A DNA stretch of 41,020 bases from an uncultured Erysipelotrichaceae bacterium (GCA_947303755.1 CAMYZF010000003.1:1-41020), one strand, 5' to 3'; shown: positions 31,296 through 40,802, numbered from the stretch's first letter. A program made the numbers and translations. Notes: a model not told the origin generated them from the sequence alone.

Positions 31296-34019
31296 ATGGA
31301 ACTTAAAAACACACTCTTAATGCCAAAAACAAACTTCGAGATGAGAGGCAATCTTAATCAAAAAGAACCTGTTTTGGTCAAAAAATGGCAAGATGAAAAA
31401 CTCTATGAAGAATTATTAAAGAAGCATAAGGATGATAAACCTTTTGCTTTCCATGATGGTCCACCATACGCGAATGGTGATATTCACTGCGGCCATATGC
31501 TTAATAGAATCCTTAAGGATTTCATCGTTAGAACAAAAACGATGGAAGGTTATTATGTTCCATTTATTTTTGGTTTTGATACGCACGGTCTACCTATTGA
31601 AAATCAAGTTATTAAAGGCGGAGTGAATAGAAAAACCACTCCTACTAGTGAATTTAGACAAAAATGTCGTGAATATGCCTTAAAGCAGGTCGCTCATCAA
31701 AAAGAACAAATCGTTCGTCTTGGTGTGCTAGGTGATTATGATAATGCATATCTCACATTACAAAAAGACTTCGAAGCTAATCAAATTTCTGTCTTTGCGA
31801 AGATGGCTCTTCGAGGACTAATCTACAAAGGTTTAAAACCAGTTTATTGGTCTTGGTCAAGTGAATCTGCTTTAGCAGAAGCGGAAATCGAATATAAAGA
31901 TGTTAAATCTTATGCGATTTATGTCGCTTTTGATATTATCGACGGAAAAGGCGTTGTTCCTAATGGCTCAAAAGCCGTTATTTGGACAACAACTCCATGG
32001 ACACTACCTGCTAACTTAGCGATCTCGGTTCACCCAAGATTTGTCTATGGCTTATATCACACTGAAAAAGGTGATTTAATTCTTCTTGAAGAATTCGCTA
32101 ATCATTTAAAAGAAGAACTTGGCTTAGAAACATTTGAACTTGTTAAGAAATTCAAGGGCCAAGAATTAGAATTTGTAAAAGCTAAACATCCATTCTATGA
32201 TCGTGAATCTCTTTTGATTGTTGGCGAGCACGTCACAAACGAATCTGGTACTGGTTTGGTTCATACCGCTCCAGGACATGGTGTTGATGACTTTAATGTT
32301 TGCTATAAATACGATATCAAACCATATTGTCCAGTTGACGCTAATGGCAGAATGAGCGAAGAATGCGGCGAAAAACTTGCTGGTTTATTCTATGAAGATG
32401 CCAACAAAGTCGTTTTGGACATTATTAGAGAGAATGGTTCACTTCTTAAATGCGATGAAATCGTTCACTCCTATCCACACGATTGGAGAACTGGTAAACC
32501 TCTTATCTTTAGAGCGACACCACAATGGTTTTGTTCAATTGGTAAAATCAAAGATGAACTTCTAAAAGAAGTTGATAAAGTTAAATGGGTTCCAGCCTGG
32601 GGTAAAGATCGTATGAGCAATATGATCAAAGACCGCACCGACTGGTGTATTTCCCGTCAACGTATTTGGGGCGTTCCAATTCCAATAATTTATAACGAAG
32701 ATGGCTCTCCAATTATTGAAAAAGAAGTATTTGATCATATCGTGAAAGTATTCAGAGAATATGGTTCAGATATTTGGTATGAAAAAGACGCGAAATTCTT
32801 CCTTCCAGAAGGATATAAGAACGCCGCTTCTCCAAATGGAGAATTTACAAAAGAAAAAGATATTATGGATGTCTGGTTTGATTCGGGTTCCTCATTCGAT
32901 GAAGTTTTAATTAACCGTCAACATATGTTCCCAAGTGAACTATATCTAGAAGGTAGCGATCAATACCGTGGTTGGTTTAATTCCTCCTTAACTGTTTCAA
33001 CAGCAATTCATGATCAAGCTCCATACAAGATGATTGTTTCTCATGGTTGGGTTTTAGATGAAAAAGGTGAACAGATGCATAAATCCAAAGGAAACGGAGT
33101 TGATCCACTTAAGATGTGCAATATCTTTGGTGCAGATATCCTTAGACTTTGGGTCGCCACAGTTAACTATCAACAAGATGTAAGAATTTCTGAAAACTTG
33201 CTAAAGCAAGTTGCAGAGCAATATCGTAAGATTCGTAACACCTTCAAATTCCTTTTAGGTAACCTTTCAAATGGCGAAACTTCTAAGTTTGATCCTAGTA
33301 AGGATAAAGTAAGTGAATTTGAAGCGGTGGATAAATTCATCTTAGCGACATTAGAAGATGTAAAGAACGCAGTTATTGCTTCCTTCGATAAATACGACTT
33401 CATGGTTGGTCTTAGCCGTATCATGACATTCATGTCGACTGATTTATCAAGTTTTTATCTTGATATCGCTAAAGATGTCTTATATTGCAACTCCAAAGAT
33501 TCTTTAAGAAGAAAACAAATGCAAACGGTTATTTATGAAGTAGCATCAACTCTTCTTAGATTACTCACCCCAATTCTTCCTTTCACTATGGAAGAAGTTC
33601 ATGTCAATATGCCTGACTATAATGGAAAATCCGCTCAATTATTAGATTATCCAAAAGTCTCACATGAATTTGGCGAAGATGTCTTAAAAGACTATGAAGC
33701 ATTTAAAGCGCTCCGTGATGAAGTAAATAAAGAAATCGAAAATGTCCGTTCTCAAGGCATCATTGGTTCCTCGCAAGAAGCCTTAGTAGTTTTAGAAAAT
33801 TCTTCCTTAATTAAAAAGCTAGGATTTGACAAAAATATTGAGGAATTAACGAGACTTTTGATTGTTTCGAAAGTTGAATTATCTGATAAAAAGGGTGTTG
33901 AAGTTCATCGAATTGACGCTCAAAAATGTCCAAGATGCTGGAACTATGTCGATAAGCTATATAAGGTTGACGAAGAGACAAGCGTTTGTAAACGTTGTCA
34001 TGAAGTCTTAACTAAATAA
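31296..34019 (+). CDS. ileS: Isoleucyl-tRNA synthetase
   Basis: IleRS charges tRNA-Ile and edits mischarged valine. The 907-residue class I enzyme has its HIGH-type motif as HCGH (64-67, in YANGDIHCGHML) and its KMSKS-type loop as MHKSKGNGVDP. A CP1 editing domain sits between them (TTTPWTLPANLAIS, GTGLVHTAPGHGVDDF). A C-terminal zinc finger follows (CPRCWNYV..CKRCHE). Both signatures are variants of the consensus but occur within family variation. AAGAGG serves as ribosome-binding site. Expression is controlled by the Ile T-box; lspA follows after 10 bases. Confidence 0.97.
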   Translation: MELKNTLLMPKTNFEMRGNLNQKEPVLVKKWQDEKLYEELLKKHKDDKPFAFHDGPPYANGDIHCGHMLNRILKDFIVRTKTMEGYYVPFIFGFDTHGLPIENQVIKGGVNRKTTPTSEFRQKCREYALKQVAHQKEQIVRLGVLGDYDNAYLTLQKDFEANQISVFAKMALRGLIYKGLKPVYWSWSSESALAEAEIEYKDVKSYAIYVAFDIIDGKGVVPNGSKAVIWTTTPWTLPANLAISVHPRFVYGLYHTEKGDLILLEEFANHLKEELGLETFELVKKFKGQELEFVKAKHPFYDRESLLIVGEHVTNESGTGLVHTAPGHGVDDFNVCYKYDIKPYCPVDANGRMSEECGEKLAGLFYEDANKVVLDIIRENGSLLKCDEIVHSYPHDWRTGKPLIFRATPQWFCSIGKIKDELLKEVDKVKWVPAWGKDRMSNMIKDRTDWCISRQRIWGVPIPIIYNEDGSPIIEKEVFDHIVKVFREYGSDIWYEKDAKFFLPEGYKNAASPNGEFTKEKDIMDVWFDSGSSFDEVLINRQHMFPSELYLEGSDQYRGWFNSSLTVSTAIHDQAPYKMIVSHGWVLDEKGEQMHKSKGNGVDPLKMCNIFGADILRLWVATVNYQQDVRISENLLKQVAEQYRKIRNTFKFLLGNLSNGETSKFDPSKDKVSEFEAVDKFILATLEDVKNAVIASFDKYDFMVGLSRIMTFMSTDLSSFYLDIAKDVLYCNSKDSLRRKQMQTVIYEVASTLLRLLTPILPFTMEEVHVNMPDYNGKSAQLLDYPKVSHEFGEDVLKDYEAFKALRDEVNKEIENVRSQGIIGSSQEALVVLENSSLIKKLGFDKNIEELTRLLIVSKVELSDKKGVEVHRIDAQKCPRCWNYVDKLYKVDEETSVCKRCHEVLTK

Positions 34020-34029
34020 GGAGAACTAT

Positions 34030-34665
34030 ATGAAAGATTTTTGTAAGAAATGGTTCTCTAAAGAAGGAGCCTTAAAAATTGTTAAATCCTTTGTCTGGGT
34101 TGCTCTTTTAGTAATCCTTGTTGATACAGTTACCAAATGGGTTGTACAAACAAATTTGGTCAATGAAGGTAATTCAATAACCTTAATCAAAGACTTCTTA
34201 AGGATTACTTTGGTTCATAATCCAGGTGCTTCCTTTGGAATGGGTAGCAGTGGTCAGCTAGGTTGGAGAATATTCTGGATTATTGTTTCAGTTGTTTTAA
34301 CTGGCGCGATTACTTTTGTTTATATTAAATATTTCAAGAAGTTTTCTACTATTCAAAAAATAGCTTTAACTCTAATGATTGGCGGAGCTTTTTCAAATCT
34401 TATTGATAGAGCTTTTTACTGGGAAGCTACCGTTGGTTTTGATGCAGTTATTGACTGGATTGATTTCCAATTTGGTAGTATCGATTTCGCTATCTTTAAC
34501 CTTGCTGATGCTGCTTTAGTTATCGGAGTGTTCATTCTAATTATCATCGAACTTATCGACATCATTAAAGAAGTTAGAGCGAAAGATAAACGTGGCGAAT
34601 ATAACATCGCTCCAAACGCGGAAAAAGACGAAGATAAAAAGGAAAATGAAGAATCTAAAAATTAG
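34030..34665 (+). CDS. lspA: Lipoprotein signal peptidase (signal peptidase II)
   Basis: LspA cleaves signal peptides of prolipoproteins in the membrane. The 211-residue product has four hydrophobic helices. Family motifs are VHNPGASFGMG (NxGxxFG), NLIDRAF with the first catalytic Asp, and FNLADAALVIG with the second. It is longer than the usual 150-170 residues: about 20 extra N-terminal residues and a highly charged C-terminal tail rich in Lys, Asp and Glu (about 185-211). GGAG lies just before the ATG. The gene overlaps rluD by 20 bases. Its presence indicates the cell makes lipoproteins, which does not by itself require a cell wall. Confidence 0.95.
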   Translation: MKDFCKKWFSKEGALKIVKSFVWVALLVILVDTVTKWVVQTNLVNEGNSITLIKDFLRITLVHNPGASFGMGSSGQLGWRIFWIIVSVVLTGAITFVYIKYFKKFSTIQKIALTLMIGGAFSNLIDRAFYWEATVGFDAVIDWIDFQFGSIDFAIFNLADAALVIGVFILIIIELIDIIKEVRAKDKRGEYNIAPNAEKDEDKKENEESKN

Positions 34666-35548
34666 TTCTAAATATGCTGGTTTAAGGCTTGATAAAGTCC
34701 TGGCAATATTATTAGAATCTACTTCTAGAAGTAAGATACAGGAATATATTGATAATGGTTTTATCCTTGTTAATTCTAAGCAAGAAAAAGCCTCTTTTAA
34801 ACTTAAAGAAGGCAACGAGATTTCTATCGCTGATTTTCCTAATGAGGAATATAAACTAGACGCTGAGAATATTTCTTTAGATGTAGTTTATGAAGACGAT
34901 GATGTGATGGTTATCAATAAACCAAAAGGTCTTGTCGTTCATCCTGGCGCTGGAAACTTAAATCACACATTAGCAAATGCCTTAAAGTATCATAGTGATT
35001 CTTTGTCTAAATTAGGAGGAGAATTCCGTCCTGGTATAGTTCATAGGATCGATAAGGATACTGGTGGGCTTTTAATTGTTGCTAAAAATGATGAAGCTCA
35101 CGCCTTTTTGTCTAAACAATTATCTGATCACACCTTAGGCAGAAGCTACTACGCTTTGGTGTTAGGCACAATTAGCGAAAATGAAGGTAAGATAATCGCT
35201 CCAATTGGAAGAGATAAACAATATCGCCAAAAAATGGCGGTTGATCTAAGAAATGGAAAATATGCTGAAACTTATTTCAAAGTCATTGAAAGATTTGCAA
35301 ATGCTACTTTGGTAGAATGTGAATTAAAAACAGGAAGAACCCATCAAATAAGAGTCCATATGACTTATATTAATCATCCTATTATCGGGGATGAAGTATA
35401 TGGAAAAGGAAACAGAAAAATCTACGATGATGGGCAGTTACTCTTCGCTCATAAGATTCACTTTATCCATCCTAAAACAAAAAAGGAAATGGAGTTTTCT
35501 GTTCCACTTCCTAAATACTTTTTAGATGTTTTGGAATCACTTCGTTAA
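34646..35548 (+). CDS. RluD-type 23S rRNA pseudouridine synthase
   Basis: RluA-family pseudouridine synthases isomerise uridines in rRNA or tRNA; this YlyB-like member is a candidate for the RluD sites in 23S rRNA helix 69. The 300-residue product has an N-terminal S4 RNA-binding domain (about 10-60, LRLDKVLAILLESTSRSKIQEYIDNGF, shown in part). The catalytic domain contains the signature RIDKDTGGLLIVAK with the active-site Asp, and RTHQIRVHM. The ATG at 34646 has AAGG close upstream; an ATG at 34592 would extend it 18 residues into lspA and is less likely. It follows ileS-lspA as in Bacillus. Its 3' end overlaps rnhC tail-to-tail by 12 bases. Confidence 0.93.
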   Translation: MKNLKISSKYAGLRLDKVLAILLESTSRSKIQEYIDNGFILVNSKQEKASFKLKEGNEISIADFPNEEYKLDAENISLDVVYEDDDVMVINKPKGLVVHPGAGNLNHTLANALKYHSDSLSKLGGEFRPGIVHRIDKDTGGLLIVAKNDEAHAFLSKQLSDHTLGRSYYALVLGTISENEGKIIAPIGRDKQYRQKMAVDLRNGKYAETYFKVIERFANATLVECELKTGRTHQIRVHMTYINHPIIGDEVYGKGNRKIYDDGQLLFAHKIHFIHPKTKKEMEFSVPLPKYFLDVLESLR

Positions 35549-36448
35549 ATTTTTATAATTTATAAAATTTGATTTACAAACTTTATCTAATTCGGTTAAA
35601 CCGAATTTTTTTACAAAATCCGCTGCAAATTTATCAACTTTAGATGATGAGCCAAATGGGAATTCAACTTTGTATTTTTTCTCAAGTTTTTCCATCTTTT
35701 GAAGGAAGGAATATCTAGCGATGATACTTCCGACCGCTACACAAGGGAAATACGACTCGCCTTTTGTTTTGAAAGTAATATCTTTGACAGTCTCTTTGGT
35801 TCCGAAAAGATATTCGAAATATTTTTCTTTCGCTACAAATTCATCGATAAAGAAGTTTTTAATTTTTGGGAATTTCTTTTTCAAATTGATGAGAACTTGA
35901 TTATGAAGTTTAACCTTCATCTCATTCATATTCATCTTTTGAAGCACTAATTCGTTATATTTAACGTTATCTAGTGAAACTTGAGAATATGGAATAGTTT
36001 TAATTAGTTCTTTAGCGATCCTTTTGATTTCTTCATCATTTAAGCGTTTCGAATCATCCACACCAAGTTTTTTAAGATAATCAATTTTATCTTTGGAGAC
36101 GTATGCAGCGCAGACGCAGATAGGACCGAAGAAATCACCAGTACCGACTTCGTCGGAACCGATTTGATCCTCTAAACAAACCCATCTTGCTTTGGTGATT
36201 TTTTCTTTTGGTGTTTTAACCTCAGCGTTAGGATCAAATTTTTGAGCCTCTTCTAAGGCGTTATCTCCTATAAATAAGACTTTGTATTCATCCGCTTTTT
36301 TGGATGCGTAAATAGTGACGACCAAGTCTGGTCGCTTTGCAAAGAAAACGATGTATTCACCCTTGTTGTCCTTTTGATAAGAACTATAGGCTTCAACAAC
36401 TTTCTTTTTGCTTGTTTCGTCTAAGACGATGCTGACTCTATTAGCCAT
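35537..36448 (-). CDS. rnhC: Ribonuclease HIII
   Basis: RNase HIII removes RNA from RNA/DNA hybrids. The 303-residue product has the N-terminal TBP-like substrate-binding domain (about 1-85) that distinguishes HIII from HII. The catalytic domain starts at IGSDEVGTGDFFGP (first acidic residues Asp and Glu), with further acidic sites in KKLGVDDSKRL and NFFIDEF. The ATG lacks a ribosome-binding site; TAAAAT ends six bases upstream, suggesting a leaderless message. It is divergent from mutS2 and converges on rluD. In Bacillus it lies near pheT and mutS2 in the same order, but here it is inverted. Confidence 0.95.
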   Translation of the reverse strand: MANRVSIVLDETSKKKVVEAYSSYQKDNKGEYIVFFAKRPDLVVTIYASKKADEYKVLFIGDNALEEAQKFDPNAEVKTPKEKITKARWVCLEDQIGSDEVGTGDFFGPICVCAAYVSKDKIDYLKKLGVDDSKRLNDEEIKRIAKELIKTIPYSQVSLDNVKYNELVLQKMNMNEMKVKLHNQVLINLKKKFPKIKNFFIDEFVAKEKYFEYLFGTKETVKDITFKTKGESYFPCVAVGSIIARYSFLQKMEKLEKKYKVEFPFGSSSKVDKFAADFVKKFGLTELDKVCKSNFINYKNLTK

Positions 36449-36454
36449 GTTTCA

Positions 36455-36483
36455 ATTTTACCATAATGAACGATTTATGTTCA
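36455..36483 (-). promoter_or_regulatory. Probable leaderless promoter of rnhC
   Basis: On the minus strand, TGAACA (36478-36483), a 17-base spacer and TAAAAT (36455-36460), then six bases (TGAAAC) and the rnhC ATG. The -35 matches consensus at four of six positions. Confidence 0.55.
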
Positions 36484-36602
36484 CCCTTTCTTATATACTT
36501 ATTACGCTTCAATAAAGAAAAATTTTTGAGAATAGGCTAAAAAAATTAAATTTTCTAAATTATGGTGAGTATATTTCATAACAAAGATATATCTTTTCGT
36601 GT

Positions 36603-36608
36603 TAATAT
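36603..36608 (+). promoter_or_regulatory. Probable -10 element of mutS2 (leaderless)
   Basis: TAATAT is followed by six bases and the mutS2 ATG at 36615; there is no ribosome-binding site. No good -35 was found, so this is weaker than the rnhC case. The rest of the 166-base divergent region is AT-rich with no gene. Confidence 0.4.
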
Positions 36609-36614
36609 TTCTAT

Positions 36615-38918
36615 ATGCTCGATATTTATGGAACATTAGAAATCTCAAGAGTCTTAGAGGAAGTCGCCTCTTTTTCAAGAAGCGAACTCGCTAAAGAAAA
36701 GATTCTAAATCTCAAGATGCTTCCGAAAGAAGAAATCAAACCTGAGTTAGATATATTAGATGAAATGATGTCTTATCTTCTTCGTTTTGGAGATATCGCT
36801 TTAACATCTTCTTTTAACTTAAAAGAATATATTGATAGTGTCCTTAAAGATGGAGTGTTAACTGCTTTTGAATTAGATAAGATCGCTAATGATATTGATT
36901 CTGCTAACAAAATATTTAAACAATTCTCAAAAATAGATAAAACAAAATATAGTAATTTAGCCAATTTGGCAAACTCATTATACGATCTAACTCCGCTTGC
37001 TCAAAAGATTCATTCAATTGTTCTTCCAAACTTAAATATTTCTGATGATGCTTCTTCCTCTCTTAGATCGATTAGACAATCAATCATTAAAAAAGAACAC
37101 GAAGTTCGTGCTCTTGGAGGTGAACTAATTCAAAAATATCATTCTTATCTAAGCGAGTCTTCAATATCAATTAGGGATGGACATTTTGTTCTTCCGGTTA
37201 AGACCTCCTATAAGAATAAAATCGATGGTATAATTCATGACTTTTCTAGCTCTGGTCAGACCACATTTATTGAACCTGCAATTTTGGTGAATTTATCTAA
37301 TCAAATCTACGCTTTAAAAGCTGATGAACAAGAAGAAATTTATCGCTTACTAAAAGAACTTTCTAAGCATGTAAAAGAACACGCTAGTGAAATATTAGAA
37401 AATAATAAAATCCTCGCAAAATTCGATTTTATTGCTGCAAAAGCTCATTATGCTAACAAATATAAATCTGCAGTTGCGGAGTTAGTTGATGAACGAGTTA
37501 TTGATATTAAAAAAGCTCGTCATCCTTTGCTTGATCAAAACAGCGTTGTTGCGAATGATTTTTATTTCGATTTAGAGAAAAGAATCATCATTATTTCTGG
37601 CCCAAATGCTGGTGGAAAAACTGTTGCATTAAAGACGCTTGGAATTTTAGTGATGATGAACCAAATGGGATTAGCGATTCCTACGATTTTAAAAGCAAGA
37701 TTAGCCTATTTCCCAAAGGTTTATGCTGATATAGGTGATAATCAATCGTTAAGCGATAATCTTTCAACATTCGCCGCTCACGTATCCAATTTATCTACTA
37801 TTACGCATTTCGTCTCTGAAAATGATTTAGTGTTATTGGATGAACTTGGAACCGGGACTTCTCCTAACGAAGGATCCTCTTTAGCGTTAGCGATCTGTGA
37901 TTTCTTAACTAAGAAACAATGCTTTGCATTAATCTCATCTCACTACGAGACAATGAAGGAATATCCTTATCGAAACAAAGTTGCTCAAAACGCGATGATG
38001 GTGTTCGATGAAAAAAATTTAGAGCCAACTTATGTTTTAAAGATTGGCTATCCTGGTCGAAGCTATGGTCTAGAAATGGCAAAACGTTATCATCTTGATA
38101 ATAAAGTTGTTGAAGATTCGAAGAAATATTTACAAAAGACTTCTAATCGTGGAGTGAACGATGTTTTAGATAAACTCAATACAGTTTTAAGAGAAAATGA
38201 GCGTCTTGAAAAAAACTTAAAAGAAAGAACGCGTCAACTTGAAATAAAAGAGAAAGATTTGAAATATCAAACTAAGCTTCTCAAAGAGAAGAAAGAATCT
38301 TTATTAGAAGACGTTGAAGAAATTCGCGAACAATTAGTGAAAGATGCGAAGAAAGAAATCGATAAGATTATTAATTCCAAGAATCCAAATAAAAATGTTC
38401 CTGAATTATTAAAGGCTAAAAAAGATTTAGATAAACTCTTTGAAGAAGAAGCGGTGGAACAAAGCGAAGACATCAAAGTTGGCGATTATGTTTTGATTTC
38501 TTCATTAGGCATTAGTGGCAAAGTTGTTTCCATAAATAAAAACAAAGTTGAGATTTTATCTCAAGATGGAATTAAATATAAAACATCTTTAGACAAACTT
38601 GAATTATCAGAAGCTCCTAAAGGTATAAAACCAGTAAGAAGTAATGTCGATGAAATGGTTCGCTACAAAGCGGATGTGAAAACTGAAATCAATGTTATAG
38701 GTCAACATGTCGATGAAGCTTTGGATAGTGTCTCTAAATATCTTGATGACGCCAGAATAAGAAACTATAAAGAGGTTAGAATTATCCATGGAATGGGTAG
38801 TGGAGCACTTCGAAGTGCAATCCATAATTATTTAAAGGGATGCAAGTTTGTTGAATCATATCAACTTGGAGGACAATTTGATGGCTCTTCTGGAGCGACA
38901 ATTGTGAAACTTAAATGA
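36615..38918 (+). CDS. mutS2: Endonuclease MutS2 / ribosome-rescue ATPase
   Basis: MutS2 (MutSB) is a MutS-like ATPase that suppresses recombination and, in Bacillus, resolves collided ribosomes. The 767-residue product lacks the mismatch-binding MutS domain, as normal for MutS2. It has core and clamp regions (1-290), an ATPase with Walker A SGPNAGGKTVALKTLG near residue 330 and LVLLDELGTGTSPNEGS, and a long coiled coil (about 515-600). A KOW-like segment (VGDYVLISSLGISGKVVSI) follows, and the C-terminal Smr nuclease domain (about 690-767) carries HGMGSGALRSAI. The stop overlaps uvrC (ATGA). zapA, cvpA and polX, which often sit upstream in Bacilli, are absent. Confidence 0.97.
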   Translation: MLDIYGTLEISRVLEEVASFSRSELAKEKILNLKMLPKEEIKPELDILDEMMSYLLRFGDIALTSSFNLKEYIDSVLKDGVLTAFELDKIANDIDSANKIFKQFSKIDKTKYSNLANLANSLYDLTPLAQKIHSIVLPNLNISDDASSSLRSIRQSIIKKEHEVRALGGELIQKYHSYLSESSISIRDGHFVLPVKTSYKNKIDGIIHDFSSSGQTTFIEPAILVNLSNQIYALKADEQEEIYRLLKELSKHVKEHASEILENNKILAKFDFIAAKAHYANKYKSAVAELVDERVIDIKKARHPLLDQNSVVANDFYFDLEKRIIIISGPNAGGKTVALKTLGILVMMNQMGLAIPTILKARLAYFPKVYADIGDNQSLSDNLSTFAAHVSNLSTITHFVSENDLVLLDELGTGTSPNEGSSLALAICDFLTKKQCFALISSHYETMKEYPYRNKVAQNAMMVFDEKNLEPTYVLKIGYPGRSYGLEMAKRYHLDNKVVEDSKKYLQKTSNRGVNDVLDKLNTVLRENERLEKNLKERTRQLEIKEKDLKYQTKLLKEKKESLLEDVEEIREQLVKDAKKEIDKIINSKNPNKNVPELLKAKKDLDKLFEEEAVEQSEDIKVGDYVLISSLGISGKVVSINKNKVEILSQDGIKYKTSLDKLELSEAPKGIKPVRSNVDEMVRYKADVKTEINVIGQHVDEALDSVSKYLDDARIRNYKEVRIIHGMGSGALRSAIHNYLKGCKFVESYQLGGQFDGSSGATIVKLK

Positions 38919-40675
38919 CCGAGAAAGTTAAGATAGCGATCCCTTTAATTCCAAAGCGTCCTGGCTGCTACTTAATGAAGGATAAAGATGATAAAGTCAT
39001 TTATGTTGGCAAAGCCAAAAACCTTTATAATCGTGTCAGTCAATATTTTTTGCGTCCTCAAGTTGGCAAAGTTCAAGCGATGGTTTCTCATGTTGATCAC
39101 TTTGAAACAATCATCACCAAAACAGATAAAGAAGCATTTATCTTAGAGCATAACCTGATTCACGAGTATTATCCTCGTTACAATATTTTGCTCAAGGATG
39201 GAAAACACTATCCTTATATCGCCTTAAAAAAGAAAAATGACCCCTATCTTAAGATTGCTAGAAATGATAAGGATCGTAATTACTATTACTTCGGTCCGTT
39301 TCCAACAAGTTCATATGCTTACAAAGTAATCGATTTGTTAAATAAGATTTTCCCAACCAGAAAATGTCGAAACATTCCTAACACCCCATGTCTTTACTAT
39401 CACATGGGTATGTGTTTAGGTCCATGCATCAATAGAATTGATGAGAAGACCAATGATGAATTGTTTGAAAACATCAAAACATTCTTAGAAGGTCGTAATG
39501 ACAAAGTAATTAAAGAGCTTAAAGACAAAATGCTTGAAGCTAGTGAAAAACAAGAATACGAAAAAGCTCAAGATATTAAAGTGACGTTGGATGCGATTGA
39601 GCATGTTTTAGATAAACAAGGTGTTGAGAATAAAGATCATGTTTCTCGTGATGTCTTTGGATTTACATCAAGAGATGGATATTTAAGTATTGCAATTTTA
39701 ACGTATCGAAGAGGAATTTTGCTTGGAAAAGAAGCTTATATTGTTGAAGAATTTGGTGATATAAATGAACAGGTTTCTACCCTTATTTTCCAATACTATG
39801 AAACTCACTCAAAACCTAGCGAAATCCTTTTAAATTCCGAATATATTGCCAAAGAAATCGCTGAAATTTTAGATGTAAAAATTAACTTCGTCAGTAAAGG
39901 TAATTTGATGGAACTTGTCGAGATGGCATCTCTTAACGCGAGACAGTCTCTTGACTCACACTTTATGTCCGCTAGATTAAGCGATGATAACAACGCACTT
40001 TTAGAAGAACTTGGAAGAAGAATTAATATTGACACTCCATATCGAATCGAACTATTTGATAACTCTCATATTCAAGGTGATTCACCTGTTGGAGCAATGG
40101 TCGTGTTTGTAAATGGGGAGCCTCTTAAAAAGATGTATCGTAAGTTCAATATTGAAGGCAAAGAAAAGCGCGATGACTACGCTTCGATGAAAGAAGTGAT
40201 GAGAAGAAGATATTCCCGCTTAAAAGAAAATAATGAATCAATGCCTGATCTAATTCTCACCGATGGTGGTCTAGGTCAAGTTCACGCTGGAGTGGAAGTT
40301 ATTGATGAATTAGAACTTTCAATACCAGTTTATGGATTATTCAAAAACGATAAACATCAAACCAAAGGTTTAATTGATAAAGATGGTAACGTTATATCTT
40401 TAGATGATAATAAACCATTGTTTTTCTTACTTGTAAGAATGCAAGACGAAGTTCATAGATTTGCAATTTCTTTCCATCATCAAAAGAGAAATAAAAATCT
40501 TACTAAATCAATTCTTGATGATATCGAAGGATTAGGCGCGAAACGTCAACAAATCATCAGAGATCATTATCTTGATATCGATGAACTTAGACGTGCAACG
40601 GTGGAAGAACTTTCACAATATGTTCCTGAAGAAGTGGCTGTTCGTATTCATCAAAAGGTCAATAGTTCCAAATAA
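38915..40675 (+). CDS. uvrC: Excinuclease ABC subunit C
   Basis: UvrC makes both incisions in nucleotide excision repair with UvrA and UvrB. The 586-residue product has the N-terminal GIY-YIG nuclease (about 10-95; PGCYLMKDKDDKVIYVGKAKN), a Cys-rich segment (RKCRNIPNTPCLYYHMGMCLGPC) and a UVR helix (about 200-235). The RNase H-like second nuclease includes ELFDNSHIQGDSPVGAMV and DLILTDGG. The C-terminal tandem helix-hairpin-helix is DDIEGLGAKRQQII. The start overlaps the mutS2 stop by four bases, so the two are co-transcribed. No terminator was seen after it; the tRNA promoter follows. Confidence 0.97.
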   Translation: MTEKVKIAIPLIPKRPGCYLMKDKDDKVIYVGKAKNLYNRVSQYFLRPQVGKVQAMVSHVDHFETIITKTDKEAFILEHNLIHEYYPRYNILLKDGKHYPYIALKKKNDPYLKIARNDKDRNYYYFGPFPTSSYAYKVIDLLNKIFPTRKCRNIPNTPCLYYHMGMCLGPCINRIDEKTNDELFENIKTFLEGRNDKVIKELKDKMLEASEKQEYEKAQDIKVTLDAIEHVLDKQGVENKDHVSRDVFGFTSRDGYLSIAILTYRRGILLGKEAYIVEEFGDINEQVSTLIFQYYETHSKPSEILLNSEYIAKEIAEILDVKINFVSKGNLMELVEMASLNARQSLDSHFMSARLSDDNNALLEELGRRINIDTPYRIELFDNSHIQGDSPVGAMVVFVNGEPLKKMYRKFNIEGKEKRDDYASMKEVMRRRYSRLKENNESMPDLILTDGGLGQVHAGVEVIDELELSIPVYGLFKNDKHQTKGLIDKDGNVISLDDNKPLFFLLVRMQDEVHRFAISFHHQKRNKNLTKSILDDIEGLGAKRQQIIRDHYLDIDELRRATVEELSQYVPEEVAVRIHQKVNSSK

Positions 40676-40687
40676 GTTAATTTGCAA

Positions 40688-40716
40688 TTGAAAATAAATA
40701 GTTAATAACTTATATT
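40688..40716 (+). promoter_or_regulatory. Promoter of tRNA-Arg
   Basis: TTGAAA (40688-40693), a 17-base spacer and TATATT (40711-40716) place the start of transcription about three bases before the mature tRNA 5' end. Confidence 0.75.
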
Positions 40717-40725
40717 ATTACTGCT

Positions 40726-40802
<77 letters not shown>

